NCBI GenBank assembly: GCA_014905825.1
Contig: JACGCN010000004.1
Coordinates: 124,001-188,000, forward strand
Length of the DNA: 64,000 nt
Direction of reading: 5' to 3'
From: Lyophyllum atratum
Lineage: Eukaryota > Basidiomycota > Agaricomycetes > Agaricales > Lyophyllaceae
Shown here: piece by piece, positions 44,823 to 57,360 of the stretch
How the letters are laid out: each line of letters starts with the position of its first letter
Numbering within the stretch: the stretch's first letter is position 1
Notes under the pieces: generated by a model
Seen by the model: only the letters and a program-made list of their open reading frames with translations
Databases searched by the model: none
What the model was told of the DNA's origin: nothing
Translations under genes and position numbers: made by a program

Positions 44823-46853
44823 ATGCATCTCACGAACCTCGGTGCTGCGGCGGAGGCCTTGGCCAACATAGTGGACCTCACATCGATTCAGGATAGCAAA
44901 ATCACAAAAGTCAACCTCTATCCCAGTCGCGCCGAGATTATTCGCCTCTTCGTCGTTACTGTCATGGCGGGACCGAATCGAGTGAATATTTCTGGGCTGC
45001 CAGTCGCGGTGGATAAAGATTCTGTCAGGTGCCATTCATTCATTAGATTATCGATGATCAAATCGAATGGAATTTCTGCTACAGGGTGACGGGAAAGGGT
45101 TCCGCGACGATTAACGATGTCGTCATCTCTGTGATGCCGCCAAGTTCTCATTCTGCTGGAGCAAGATCGACGTCTCTGAAGAACCTTTTCCGTAAAAGAG
45201 CGCGAACAGAGAAGGCTATAACCCGCTGCCAAGATTCTATTTCGTCCTTGAAAATGTACCTGGGGACGATGAGTACACACGACATTGAGGTGCACAAGGT
45301 TTCGACATTTACGGAGGGATACGAGACCGCGGTATCACATTTGGACGAGAAGATTCTGGATCTCGAGGAACAACTGGCTCTCGTCAATGAGGAAATCGAG
45401 CAAGAAGAGTCAAAGCATGGGCTCGACAAAGAAGACGTATTGCGAACGCATGTGGGGATAGATCTGGAGGCGTTATCCGACGGTCAGATTGAAATTCTGC
45501 TCAACTACGGTAAGAATGCATTAATGCTGTCCCTGTGGAATCTTGACTCATTGATGCTACTTCATAGCCGTCGACGATTGTTCCTGGAAAGCTAACTACG
45601 ACGTTCGTGCCAACCTGGACTCAGACGACAAGACTTTAGCAGTGACCTATAAAGCGTCCATTACGCAGAACACCGGAGAGGTATAATTTTCATCGGCGAA
45701 ATCGCATCTACTCATTCCTTTTCAGGCTTGGGATAAGGTTCCTTTGACTCTAGAAACTGTCAACCCCACGTTTGGGGCGGATATCCCAGACTTGCGGCCT
45801 TGGACCATATCTGTGCAGAGATATCATTCATTCTATACCATGTACAGTGGAATTCGGAGCTCTAGCATCCCTCCCGCTCCATCCCGCCGCGCTGCGCCTT
45901 CGGTAACTGGTGCAGCACAGTCTCCAGGGGAAATGCACGGGACAGAAGCAGAGTTAGAGCCCTTGGCGCATCAGTCGACCTCGGTTACCACGAAGGGCGT
46001 CATTTCTGCCATATTTGAGGTGGCCGACTTGATCACGATACCATCAGACAAGGCGACCCACAACGTTACTGTTTCACAAATAAGCATGGACGCATCAATG
46101 TCCTGGGTGACAGTTCCTAAAGCAAGGAGCAAAGCGCACCTCAAGGTCTGTCCCTATTCGCAGCTTTCAGAATTCCAGACGTGGAACACTGATGCTTGGT
46201 TCCGTTAGGCGAGAATCACAAACACCTCCGAATACACCTTTTTGGAGGGGAACGCTAATATATTCGTTAATGGAAGCTTCACCGCAAGTTCGAGTATGCC
46301 AGCGGCAAGCCCGCAGGAGATATTCGACCTTGCTCTTGGGTAAGGAGATCCTACGGCGCTCAGAGCGAATGTTAACCCAATTATTCACTTAGAATGGATC
46401 CCTCACTCAGAATAACCTATCTCCAAAAAGGCTGCTTACAGCGGTTCTATTTACTCATACAGGCGGTCGGACTTCCTCACCTGCGAGCAGCGCATCACTT
46501 TGTTCAACAGCAAATCAGTGCCAGTGGACATCAAGGTCATAGACCAAATTCCCATTTCCGGAGACAAAGGCGTGACGGTGAAGCTGTTGAGTCCCGCATT
46601 GCCCGCCTCGTCTGCGCAGAGCCTCTCGAGTGTTGCAAAACAGAGTTCAAAGACGGCTTCCAAGGAGGTGAACGTGGCCGAAGGCGTTGTTGCTCGGTGG
46701 GAAGGACCCGACAATCAGATGGCAGACCCCGAGGCACTGGGGAAGGATGGAAAGATCAGCTGGTTGTGTGCTTTAGCCCCACAAGCAACGCTTCATCTTT
46801 CTCTCAAATGGGAAGTAACTTCGTCTGAGGGCCGCGATATTCATGGTCTGTAG
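44823..46853 (+). CDS. DUF4139 paralogue with an apparent frameshift
   Basis: Exons 44823..45028, 45085..45509, 45568..45680, 45726..46145, 46209..46339 and 46393..46853 match the paralogue at 41167-43224 in order and intron position. Landmarks are PSRAEIIRLF, VTGKGSATINDV, the coiled coil LDEKILDLEEQLALVNEEIE, WKANYDVRANL, TLETVNPTFGADIPDL, SMSWVTVPK and LSLKWEV. In the last exon the frame shifts by one base between MDPSLRITYL and AAYSGSIYS..., around the A5 run at 46427-46431. This is either a pseudogene mutation or a sequencing error in the homopolymer. Function of the family is unknown. Confidence 0.75.
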
Positions 46854-47619
46854 ACAGCGTAACAATACATCTTCTGGTCTCCGTGTAGGTCCAGTATGGA
46901 TTCTTTCACCCTTTTCAGAGCTATCGATGATTTGTATGCTAGTCGTGACCACAGACGTCACGTTCGAAGCGCGGCCCGGGTAAGACGGGTTGGTACGATG
47001 GAGAAGTCAGATTTCGGAGTCAGGATAAACTGCATGCTCTGGTTCTGGGAAAACCCCGGTGCGACTTATCGATCGAAGTTACTGCTGTGGCGCGCGAATG
47101 GCTCGTTCACGTGAACATACCAGAGAATGCGAAGCTTTGTCAGATGTCCGATTCTACGTTCCGTTATATGAAGGGAAGAAATGGATGCACACGAACCGTC
47201 TAGGGCGTAAAGATAGATAGAAACCGAGGCCGTTGATAGGTGGGCCCGAGACGATCCTGTTTCTTGTCTGAGGGTGAAAGAAACTTCTTCTGGATGGAAG
47301 GTAAGCGGGGAAAGAAGGGCAAAGTAGCAGGATGAACCAGTCACAGGACGTGTTTTCAGATTGTACTTACCCATGACAATGAAGAGAAACATTTGGTGGC
47401 TTCTTGGTCGAGGTAAAGCCATAGATGGTGAACGACGATGCCCACCGGAATCAGTGGATATCATAGCGCGCGAGGCACTTCCAGAATAGGGTCTGCGCAA
47501 CATTAGGAGTGCAATGCATTGAGATAAAGGAAGGCCAAAGCGGAGTTGCAATACAAAACACAATCATAGCTGTCATGAGGTATGAAACTTTTGGAACGCG
47601 TGGATGGAAGAGTTAACTC
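46854..47619. other. Convergent intergenic region
   Basis: Lies between two converging genes. A minus-strand open stretch (47066-47563, 165 codons) has no recognisable motif and is not called. Confidence 0.4.
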
Positions 47620-48449
47620 TTATTTTAAGAGTTCTTCAACGACCCTATCCTCCGAAAGTTTTGCTACATTGGCGCCACGATAGTTCAATCTCCGAAGCAC
47701 ATCGATCTGAAAAGGAGTTGTTGGATAAGGGTCAAACGGGGACCTTAGGAATCGAACGCACCACTTTACTTCTCTCGAAACCCAGAGCTTCAAACTGCTC
47801 AACATGTGCCCTCTCTAATCCAGCGATAGCTATCTCGTCTCGTGTCTCCTTGACTGCTGAGCTTTTACCTTTCTTCTCCTTCGGACCTGGGCCCCCGGCA
47901 TAGATCTGGGTCCAGTAGATCGCCGTATCGTCAAAGCTGTTCTTGCTCGTCGTGTAGTGCTTCGCGACCTCGGCGTCTTGAGGGTCATTCGGCTCTGGCG
48001 AACACAGGAGGCTCTGAAGCGAAATCAGGGTCGACTTGAGCGTAAGCACCGGCGACCAAGCATCTTTCAGAATGTCAAGGCAGATGGCGCCTGATGCAGA
48101 CGAGATGTTTGGATGGTAGACTTTTGTGATGAATTTCATCTTCACAGGTTGAAACGGATACGAATCCGGAATGACGATATCCTAAGCAGAGTTCAAATTA
48201 CGAATTCTTCGAGATCGAGCATTGCCACTCACCACTTCAAAGTGGCCACCCTGATATGGTGTCCCTTCAGGACCAGGGAAGGACCCTTTCAGATGAAAGG
48301 GCGATTCGTCGATAAGGTCGATCTTGATATTCGATGTCTTGTCATTCTTGCAGTCTATTCATCCGTTCATCGAACCATGCACATAAAGGCAAGATAGAAT
48401 TTGGCGTACCAGCAATCTCCTTGTTTACTCGTCGAAGGCGGGCGTCCAT
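47620..48449 (-). CDS. UBC1: Ubiquitin-conjugating enzyme E2 with C-terminal UBA (UBE2K/Ubc1 type)
   Basis: Model complement(join(47620..47706,47765..48181,48233..48354,48410..48449)), 221 aa; three GT-AG introns of 51-58 nt, in phase. E2 enzymes carry ubiquitin as a thioester and hand it to substrates with an E3. The fold is complete: MDARLRRVNKEIA at the N-terminus, FPGPEGTPYQGG, SYPFQPVKMKFITKVYHPN, and the active-site Cys near residue 88 in GAICLDIL. After an acidic/basic linker (PKEKKGKSS) comes a UBA domain (FEALGFERSK, DVLRRLNYRGANV, VVEELL) that spans the last intron. This E2-UBA layout is specific to UBE2K/yeast Ubc1, which build K48 chains. Confidence 0.92.
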
Positions 48450-51163
48450 AATATACAGCAGAAAATAGTTATTACAACGGTAAAGCAGGCGTCGTGGGCG
48501 AGATGGCAGTGAGAGAGGCGTTAGGGATTGATTATGTAACCCTGTCAAAGATTTTGTCAGACACGGGCCCGATCACTTCAGTCTTCATACGAACCGTGTG
48601 GCCACAAGTGACAACAGCCACTGGCTTGCTCATTCCTCAACGCACTCTCGGGGTTTTAGTTCCTTTTTGAAGCATCTTTCAGCGTAACCTATCTGACAAA
48701 CTGTGTACCCTCACAGTCCTCGCACTGCCCTTCTCGAAACTACACCTCGGACTGGCTTCGGGAACGTGTCCAGGAGCCTGAATATTCATCAAAGTGCGAT
48801 CCAAATTCTCAGGGATTTCAGCGCCCAACGGTGACATTTAGAAGAAGGAGACGGAAGTACCAAGGTCAGCAGGCTTCAAGCATGTGTCCTATGCGTGGGT
48901 TTTTATCATGTCACTCTCAAGATATACACTTCTCGCACAATTCGTTTCGAATTTCCCATCACGGTGGACGTTCTCTGACGTACATATCACTTGCAGGGCT
49001 AGTCCAGTATCTTCTCGGCGAGATCTAAATTTTAAACTATGGGCAGCTATGCCTCATGTTCGCCGTGTTCTCGGTAGTATTCCTGCTCATAGTGAACCGG
49101 GACCGATCACCGTTATTTCGTCAGGCTTATGGGCAGGTCGTTCTTCGCGCCTGCGAGGATATCATCGGCACTTCTTGTGTTCCATTAGACTAAGCCGTCT
49201 TCCTGCGGTAGAGAAGTACGTCAATTCGCTCTTGCATCTGGTCCCTGCCTCGGTGATCGATCCTTTATCTCGGGCAACGAGGTTTATGATGATCTATCGA
49301 AGGCCGTTAAACAAGGACCTATAACTACATCCAGTCAAGTCCAATAGAGACAAAGCAACCATACGGGCATTACTTGTTCCCCACGCGTGTGAGCTCCGAA
49401 TGAGAAGTCATACCACGAGTTTACGAAACCTCCACCAGACGAATCCAGCATTCGTAATTACACGGGGCTGGGATTTTTTGGACCATCCTGACCGCAAATA
49501 TGTAGAGTAAGTGTATTGATACTGTAGAAAGGGGTAAGAAGGCGCCAGATTCCTGTTCTGAATTATCAAGGCCAAGCGCACCGAATAAATGCTGAAACCC
49601 TTTTGAAGAAGGTCACTGAGCGAGTACAGGTATAGATCAATAGAGAAATAAAGGAGCGAAGACGAGACAGCCCTGCAAGATTGATGATGTTTTAGGCATC
49701 GCTTCAAGAGGTAAAAATTACATGCGTCTGAGCATACAATTTCTGTATTTTAAACTACGCACAGAACCCATCCTATCATCGGAGTCGGCGGCACAATAAG
49801 TACTCATCGCGAATCATAAATGTAATCTAGTGGAAGTGAGAGTAGATAGGCCATTCTAGTCCACTATCATGACATTTCAAAACGAAGAGGCATCACTGCG
49901 CGCGGGCGAAGCTATTAACTATGTAAAAATAAGCTGAATAATAAGAAGAGACGCGTGCCGAGAGAAGGACCGCTGACGCTCCACCCCACTCTGGTATTTT
50001 AGCTATGAACAGAAGCCAGAGCATCACGCCGAAGTCGGCGAGGGAGCATCTCGGTCTTTTGATCATAGCTGAGTGGCGGTGGAGCGACGTTGGTGTACTT
50101 CTCAGGATCGGCGACGAAAAGAGAAGGGCATAGAAGGTTGGTAAGAAGGCTGGTGGTGAAGGGGAATTTTGGTTGACATGTAAACGGCGTTGAGCAGCCA
50201 ACTTTTATAACTTTCGCGGGCGCCTTCCCAACGCTTAATTGTTATCGATGACGCAAACGGCCGGAGCTGGTCGTTTGGTAAAAAGCTCAGACGTTCCAAG
50301 ACTAAGACTCCAAAACTCCAATGTCCGGCAATAATTCAACCCACTCTGCTCCAATCAACGCCACATCGCGGATTTTCAACAAGGCAAAAGAAAATCAATC
50401 CGTTATCCATGTGTTGCAGATGATTAGCGGCCGGAGCTCGACAAAGCACAGTACAAGGAAATCCCTGAATTTCAAAGATAGGTGGTCAACGGGATGGTTA
50501 ACGTCGGAGGCAATTCGCACTCGTTGACAGACTTGACATAGAAAAAGTATTACCCCATCCGAAATAATCCCCCAACAAGTCAACTTCGACACCGATCTCC
50601 CTTCACTTCTAGCCACACGGTCGTCAGCGGTCTCCAGACAATCCTGCTAAAATAAATCGATTGAGCGATTATCCACCCGTTTCGTACTCCGATCGAGCCT
50701 TTGACCCGAGCATCTGGGTGAGGCGAACGATGGTGACGGAGAATCTGATTAGCGTCCGCAATGTTTTGAAGCTTAACGGAGGTAATGAGACAAAGGTGCT
50801 GGGGGATGAAAGATATCATGACTATCAAGGGCCGAATCCGATTGAAAGCAAGTCGGATTCAGGGCGCGTGACCTTCGATGACGGCTAGAAAGAAGAAAAC
50901 ATGATGCTTGCACAACGGAAAGAACAAAAATGGAGAAGAGCCAGCCAGAGTGCGGCGAAGGCCGTGAACACGATGTGGAGAGGCTGTGTGCTAGGGTTTC
51001 CGTGGCGTTGTACACCAGCCCGTCGCCTTGCTGGACAGATAATGGATAAAGATCTCCTATACAAGAGGCGACAGTAATTTCCGGGGCCCTGGGGAAGCAG
51101 ACAGTGATCCGACTCGGATTGGGACAATTTCATATAACACAACGTATACCTTGTGGTCGAAAG
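48450..51163. other. Long region with no supported gene
   Basis: About 2.7 kb. Open stretches at 48884-49324 (plus) and 49893-50299 (minus) give proteins with no motif; one minus frame near 50000-50130 reads PPPLSYDQKTEMLPRRLRRD to a stop without a clear start. No repeats or RNA genes noticed. Confidence 0.4.
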
Positions 51164-51670
51164 TTAAGTTTCTACAAGCGCCTGGCCGTCTATGCTTTGT
51201 ACGGGCGCCGAAGTACCGATCTCGATGTACATCCGGATATATTCGACCGGCCCTTTGAAGAACTTTTCACCAAATGGGATCATGCCACGTTTCATATACC
51301 ATTGAGCGGTGGAGGTCCTGGCGTCGCACCAGACGATAGCGGAATCGAATTCGGATCGTGCGCGCTCGATGGAGAATTGTAGTAGCTTCGATCCTATACC
51401 GCGCCCTTGAAAGGCTGGGTCACAGGCAAATTTTCGGAATCGCGCTTGGCGTTGGGTATCGTCTTGATTGAAGACCTCATTGTTGATCGGCAGGGACTCA
51501 ACGAACAACGAGATGACGGCTATCGGATAATCATATAACGGGATGAAAGCCCCGATATGTAGCCCATGCTCATCTTCCGGGAGAGAGACATGTGATATAG
51601 GCTTGTCTGGCCATAAGACCGAGTGACGAAGCTGCAACGTTTCGTCGACGGTGATTGACCTGCAAATCAA
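51164..51670 (-). CDS. GNAT-family N-acetyltransferase
   Basis: About 168 codons of an acetyl-CoA-dependent acetyltransferase. Motif A reads RKFACDPAFQGRGIGSKLL (the Q/R-x-x-G-x-G acetyl-CoA loop), followed by a helix and YMKRGMIPFGEKF, the usual motif B. A LRHSVLWPDKP segment near the N-terminus fits the family. The open frame has no ATG at its start; TTGCAG at 51660-51665 looks like an acceptor, so a short 5' exon should lie in 51680-51780 (an ATG exon MTQTLTLRE there is a candidate but did not join in phase). The substrate is unknown. Stop at 51164-51166. Confidence 0.75.
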   Translation of the reverse strand: MICRSITVDETLQLRHSVLWPDKPISHVSLPEDEHGLHIGAFIPLYDYPIAVISLFVESLPINNEVFNQDDTQRQARFRKFACDPAFQGRGIGSKLLQFSIERARSEFDSAIVWCDARTSTAQWYMKRGMIPFGEKFFKGPVEYIRMYIEIGTSAPVQSIDGQALVET

Positions 51671-52784
51671 TTCAAGATCTGTGACACGGAGTCAATCTCG
51701 AGGCAGATACACGAGGCCCTCTAAACGCACCAGGAAGGGGTAAGTCTTCTCTTAGCGTTAATGTTTGGGTCATTCCTTGCTTTCGGAGATCCTTTGGCGG
51801 CGACGAGATTTCCAGGAAGCGAAGAATCTATGACAAATGATTTGTGTTATACGTCGCCAAAACCAGGTATTCAGGACCAATGGTAAGGGCATGAGGTGGA
51901 GTGAGGAAGATGGTATAAAAGTGGATACAACGGACCGAGAGTGTACCAGAGGTTCGGATCAGAGAATTCCGCAGAGACAGCTGATTTCCCCCACTCTATG
52001 GTGTCTATTATGATTCAATGAGTCCTGTCCACTTTATCCGCTGGGAGATATCTACTTGCGTCACTGAACGAAGTCTGAGAGGAGTAAACCTTCTAGTCCG
52101 ACGGTCAACAATGGGTATGTGATCGCTTCCAAGCCTGGAGTGAGCTGTTTGAAGGTGTAACTAGGGAATACCAGAAAGAATAGGGCTTGCCTGCACTTCT
52201 GTGCTACTATGGCGCGTTCTGTAATCTGCGGCTATGGATAGAGAGAAGAAAGATGCTAAAAACATGTACAAACACGGTCCTTGATGGCACCGCCGGTCCG
52301 TCAACGACTCGGCGGCCTCAACATGATCCATCACATCCGGCTGCTGGCAGTGCAGCTTCCGTCAAGACTCTCTGGTCTGCCTTAGATGTCGCTCATCCTT
52401 CTGCTGAAAAATACCAGTATTGGATTACGGCGCGACGGTCATGAATCATGTCGCGCCGGCGACAAAACCCTATAAATTTGACAAGCTCGTGCAACACCCA
52501 GCCTCCGCCTCATGGTTCGGAATCGAAGTGCCGGTTGATCATTTTGACTCGATTATCCTTGATGACTTGTGCCCACGGTCTTTTGGACCCCTATACTCAA
52601 CTGTACGCCCACAGATTGAAATTGAGTGCCCTGCACCTAATAAGCCTGGGAGCCAATTTTCGCAATCCATGACTCGATGTTTATGATTCTTCAAAATTCA
52701 CCTAGGACTGGCCTTTAAAAGGAGGGAGTTTGAGTACTCAGACCGCATCGAACATACGACCCGGATCCAAGAGCTCAATCTTCG
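51671..52784. other. Intergenic region with no supported gene
   Basis: Includes the probable 5' exon of the GNAT gene near 51720-51760. A plus-strand open stretch at 52420-52686 has no recognisable motif. Confidence 0.4.
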
Positions 52785-54369
52785 ATGGCTAGTTCTGAAA
52801 TTCTCGACAGACTTGGGGCGGCCATAACTCAGAAGCCTCCTTTCTGTACCGGGACTGTACCTGTCCCGCATGGAAACGCAGATCTCTTCTATAAGCAAGG
52901 CAAATCTTCAAGGTAAGGTGTTCTTACTGTGACGCGGAGCTAGCTCTGACTGTCCTTCAGTTGGCTAGACCTGTCCCAGGCGACGGAAGATGATCTGAAA
53001 ACCCTCGCGAGCGCCTGTGAGCCTGCCACGTTTGGCAGGGACCAAGAGGACGTTCTCGACGAGTCCTACCGTAAAGCTGGGAAAATGGACTCTGAGAGCT
53101 TTTCGACTAAATTCAATGTCGATAAATTGGGTATCGTTGACCGCATTCGCGGACAGCTCTTGGACGGCGCGGATGAAGAGAAAGTTGTCAGTGCCGAACT
53201 GTATAAGCTCAATGTATATGGTGAGCGCTTCTAGACACCAACCTACGTTTTCTATCATTCTTACGACGTACTCAGGGAAGGGCTCATTCTTCAAGGCTCA
53301 CAAGGACACACCTCGTGGTGACACCATGTTTGGATCTCTTGTCGTCGTCTTTCCTACTCCTCATGAAGGCGGGGCGCTGGTGCTGCGACACTTTGGTCAG
53401 GAATGGACGTTCGACTCGGCAACTCTTACTCGTCAAGAGGCTGAACCTTCAGTGGCCTATATCGCTTTCTACAGCGACGTCGACCATGAGGTTTCCATCG
53501 TCGATTCAGGGTACCGAGTAACCCTGACTTACAACCTATTCTTTGAGAATAAGACATGGCGCGAGAACCTCCCGCAGTCCATCGTACCTGTCGCGCCCGA
53601 TGACGCCCTTTTCCACAATGCCTTGTCCACTGCCCTCGCCGATCCCTCTTTCCTCCCAGAGGGTGGATACCTTGGATTCGGGCTCAGCTTCAAATATCCC
53701 ATCGACCAGGCAAGCCGAAGGTCTTCCACCATAGTTCTGAAGGGCAGCGACGCCGTGATCTACCGAGTATGCCGAAAGCTCTCGCTGTCCGCTTCCCTGC
53801 ACGCAGTCTACGAAGATAGGGGTATAAATGTCCTGGCGCCCATCCGTAAACCCTTGAATGATTACGAATACCAAGACGAGATCATCGAGGTCTTACGTCG
53901 CCACTGCAGCGGTATGGTGATCCATGAATTCGGGAAGAAGCCTCCTGTCCAGCCGTACCGGTACGACCGGCGACCGTTCGACGCGAAGTGGGTGATCAAG
54001 ATGGCATGGGTCACTCCCTTGACGAAATACTCCCATTTCGGTTCCCCGTACACCGCATATGGCAACGAGTATTCATCAGCTTGCGTCTATGGGGACCTTT
54101 GCATGGCAGCAAAGGTGGGACCATTTGGCGAACGCGCGACGGTCCGGGTATGAACGTATCTCTTGTTCACGTCGCCCCGTTTATTTCTAAAAGTAATGGA
54201 GCCCCGATGTCAGATATATTACTTACTTAGCAGGCCATAAATGTTTTTTTTCTCCCGCAAGGCGTCGCTCGGCACGTCCTTGAATGCATTCTACGATCCA
54301 GAGGGCATGCAAATCTTGTCGCCCGTAGACGACCTCTTCACGCTCGTATATCTTAACTTGGTGTGGTGA
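52785..54369 (+). CDS. Prolyl-hydroxylase-like 2OG-Fe(II) oxygenase
   Basis: Model join(52785..52912,52961..53220,53276..54147,54262..54369), 455 aa. Three introns in phase (48, 55 and 114 nt; the last is long and its acceptor less sure). Iron- and 2-oxoglutarate-dependent dioxygenase of the P4H-like fold. NVYGKGSFFKAHKDTPRG supplies the HxD ligands, GSLVVVFPTPHEGGALVLRH the core strands, and DVDHEVSIVDSGYRVTLTYNL the distal His and the 2OG-binding Arg. The first ~120 residues are predicted helical. The substrate is unknown; Agaricomycetes carry several such genes. The ATG at 52785 is the first in frame. Confidence 0.82.
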
Positions 54370-54479
54370 CCATGGTCAAGAGGGTTTCGATAAGATAAGA
54401 TTAGATGTGATTACCCAAGCCTTGTATTTGTATCGCCACGACATCAAAACTCTGTAAACGACGACTATCACTAGAAGAT

Positions 54480-56147
54480 ATGGCTGAGCCGACAAAACTA
54501 GAAACGGAGCAGGTGTTCAAGGTCCTAAAGTCACAAAAAGCCAACAAAGTAAGTCTATACTCTTTTCATCGCCTGAGCAATACTGACGATAGGTTCAAGT
54601 CCTGCTTCGACTGCAGTGCACGAAATCCGACATGGTCCAGTGTAACTTTCGGGCTATACATTTGTTTAGACTGCTCCAGCGTGCACAGGAACATGGGCGT
54701 GCACATCAGCTTTGTCCGGTGCGTCGTTCGATAGTCATTTGGACGCTGATTGACGTCGGATCTAGATCCACCAACCTCGATACTTGGCAACTCGCTCAGC
54801 TGCGCAACATGAAGATTGGGGGGAATGCATCTGCAACGGAATTCTTCACCAAGCACGGCGGTTCATCCCTACTGAGCGACTCTGATACCAAGAAGAAATA
54901 CTCCAGTCGCGTGGCAGAACTGTACAGAGAAGAACTGGCGAAACGTGTTAAAGACGATGTTGCTAGGTGCGGGAGCTTTTGTTGGCTTTAATCTTCCTTC
55001 TCACGATTGCTCAGATTCCCTAACGGGATTGTCGTCGATGGTGTCGATACTGCCCCGGCTGCCCCGAAGGAAGAGTCCGAGGAAGATTTCTTCGACTCCT
55101 GGTCGAAGCCCTCCACACCCAAAACCTCTGCGCCTGGCACTCCACGAGTTTCCACCCCGCCCATTCTAGGGCGTTCCACCTCTGCCTCAAGCTCCACATC
55201 TTCCGTCACCCCAGCCCCTCGCACCATCACCTCCTCCGCCGCGGCCCGTCCCGCCCGACTCGGCAGTGGTACCACTCGTCTCAACTCCGCATCCTCGGCA
55301 TCTTCTACAAGCAGCACCCTCCCCAAGAAGTCGAAGCTCGGGCTCGGTGCATCTAAAGCGAAGCCCGTCAACTTCGCCGACGCCGAGCGGAAGGCTCTGG
55401 AAGAGGCCGAGCGGATCAAGCAGCTGGGGTACGATAGGCAGCGGGAGGAGGCGGAGGAGAAGGCGAGGAAGGAGGCGGAGGCACTGAGGAAGGCGACGGA
55501 GATCGGGCACAAACCCGTCGTGACCACGTCCAATGGAAAGGCGGCACCTGCTACTGGTTCTACACCCAAATCCGCAGCATTCCCCCGTTTAGGCTTTGGC
55601 GCCATCCCTGGTGCATGTGCTGCCGCCGCCGTCGCTGCTGCCAATGCAACACGTCCTACGTACGTCCCATTCAGTAGGTACTTCTGCGCTCGTAATCATG
55701 CTAATGTGACCCTAGTTCGACACCAGTCGCGGACGATTCCCCCACCACCGCCCGGGACAAGTTCGGCGGTCAAAAGGCAATCTCCTCCGACATGTACTTT
55801 GAGCGCAACGCCTACGACCCCAACACCGTCGGCGAGGCGCAGGCGCGGCTCCAGAACTTCCGGGGCGCCACCGCCATCTCATCGAACCAGTACTTTGGGC
55901 GGGAGGAGGAGGAAGAGCTCGTCGGGCACCCTATGGGGCAGGAGGCGGGGAGTCTTGCGCAGTTGGAGAGTGTGGCTAAGGACACGCTGGCGAGGGTGTT
56001 GGCGAACCCGGATGTGCAGAATGTGGGGGAGAGTATTAGGACTGGGGCGCTTAAGGTATGTTTATTGATTTGGTATCTAGTGGGGTGATTGGCTGATCAT
56101 GATGAATGTAGCTTTCGGATTACCTGGCGCAGATGTCTGAGCGGTAA
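54480..56147 (+). CDS. GLO3: ARF GTPase-activating protein, GLO3/ArfGAP2-3 type
   Basis: Model join(54480..54548,54600..54718,54766..54966,55015..55659,55716..56055,56112..56147), 469 aa; five introns of 47-56 nt, in phase. Stimulates GTP hydrolysis on ARF1 at the Golgi, acting with COPI coat in retrograde transport. The zinc finger reads CFDC...CLDC (C-x2-C-x16-C-x2-C) followed by [16 protein letters not shown] with the catalytic Arg. The middle is Ser/Thr/Pro-rich and disordered, then a charged helix ([20 protein letters not shown]). The C-terminus carries the GLO3 motif: [14 protein letters not shown] and [11 protein letters not shown], which separates GLO3 from GCS1-type GAPs. The final exon ends [11 protein letters not shown]. 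Confidence 0.92.
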
Positions 56148-56418
56148 GCGGCAGATACGGATAGATAGTTGTTGGTTATGGGTTGTGAGTCTTGCTCGAG
56201 TCTTTTATGATTGGTGTTGGGGTTTCGAATCGACTTTCTCTGTGTTACTTATCTTATGAGATGGTGTTCCCCTCCCAGCCTGAGCAAGGTTCAACCCGAT
56301 ATGAGAAGAACGTGTTCCCTCCATTTTTTTTCGGTAAACAAAGCGTTTAGCCCTGTTACTACCAAGCATCCGAGGTTGGTTCGAGACTCCGATCATCAAG
56401 CCCGCCCACCCTGGCGTA

Positions 56419-56883
56419 TTGGCTCCTATCGTCAACGTCATCGGCACCCTAGAACTTGCATATTCAAGTCGTGCCTTCCGATACGTTGCTCAAGATCGCG
56501 TCTCATCTAGACCTCCAAGTTTAGATATCTCTCGTTTAACTTTCCGCAAGTGGTCCCTTTTACCATCGCAAGGCAAGGGTCTTGATCAACCTCATCTTGA
56601 TGGTATATAGATTTCCTCCGCATTGCGGAAACTTGGTAAATCCTGTTCAGTATTGCTTGATACCTTGGAGCGAATCCAACAGAATCTGACGTGTCTTATA
56701 GGGACGGACCTCAACCAGCTTCTAGTCGAGACAAGCTTTTGTCGTATCGCACATTGCACGGACAGTATTGATCGGTTCTCAAAGGAGACATCGTCTCGGA
56801 ATATTAGAGCGGTGGAGACAAGGTCGTTCAAGACCGTCGACTTCCTTAGTGAGGGTGAACTGACAGACACTGAGCATGTTTGA
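56419..56883 (+). pseudogene. Truncated copy of the F-box gene at 39398
   Basis: Pieces match the F-box protein at 39398-41054 in order. LAYSSRAFRYVAQDR corresponds to its F-box end. After an intron-like gap, ISSALRKLGK aligns with ISSSFWNLGQ, and GTDLNQL...FCRIAHC aligns with ATDIDQL...LCRIAHR. Nothing of the propeller part follows 56883 and no F-box start is clear, so it is a fragment. Confidence 0.55.
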
Positions 56884-57360
56884 ACTTTCGCTTTCTTTTT
56901 CGTAGCCATGCCTCTATTGTGCCCCTCAGTGAGTTCCTTTTTGGGGATCGTTTTGGCTAGATTCCGTACGCAGATGGTGTACATGGTGGTTTGGCCAGGA
57001 TAGCGACATCTGTGTATGTTGAACAAGGCGACTACATGAGTTTCAGGTCCAGGTGAAGACAGGGTATATCTGAGTGCAATTTAACCGAGAGAGGACGAAT
57101 GTTGCGTGATATGGGTCGAGAAAGGAGTGAATGCCGGGCCACAATGAGCGAGATGAGGAGATGTGGAGATGTGGTTGCGAGTTGAGATGTGGAACGTGAT
57201 ACATGCCGCGCAAACGTGATCAGAGATTGTTATTTCGGCTGCTCACTTGTCAGTGCAGATCACAACATTGAACAAAGGAGAACCAAGGCTGTGCATGTGC
57301 ACGCAATGACAGGGCTGATAGGCGCCCTGCGGCTGCCTTGCTTCTTGCCTCATCCTAGCC
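56884..57360. other. Upstream region of the NLR gene
   Basis: About 480 bp with no gene; presumed promoter of the NACHT-WD40 gene. Confidence 0.4.

Noticed and set aside
47066..47563. 165-codon open frame on the minus strand
   Set aside because: No recognisable domain or splice context; likely chance.
47690..47770. Possible minus-strand tRNA because of GTTCGATTC
   Set aside because: The flanking bases do not pair as a T stem and the site is an intron of the E2 gene.
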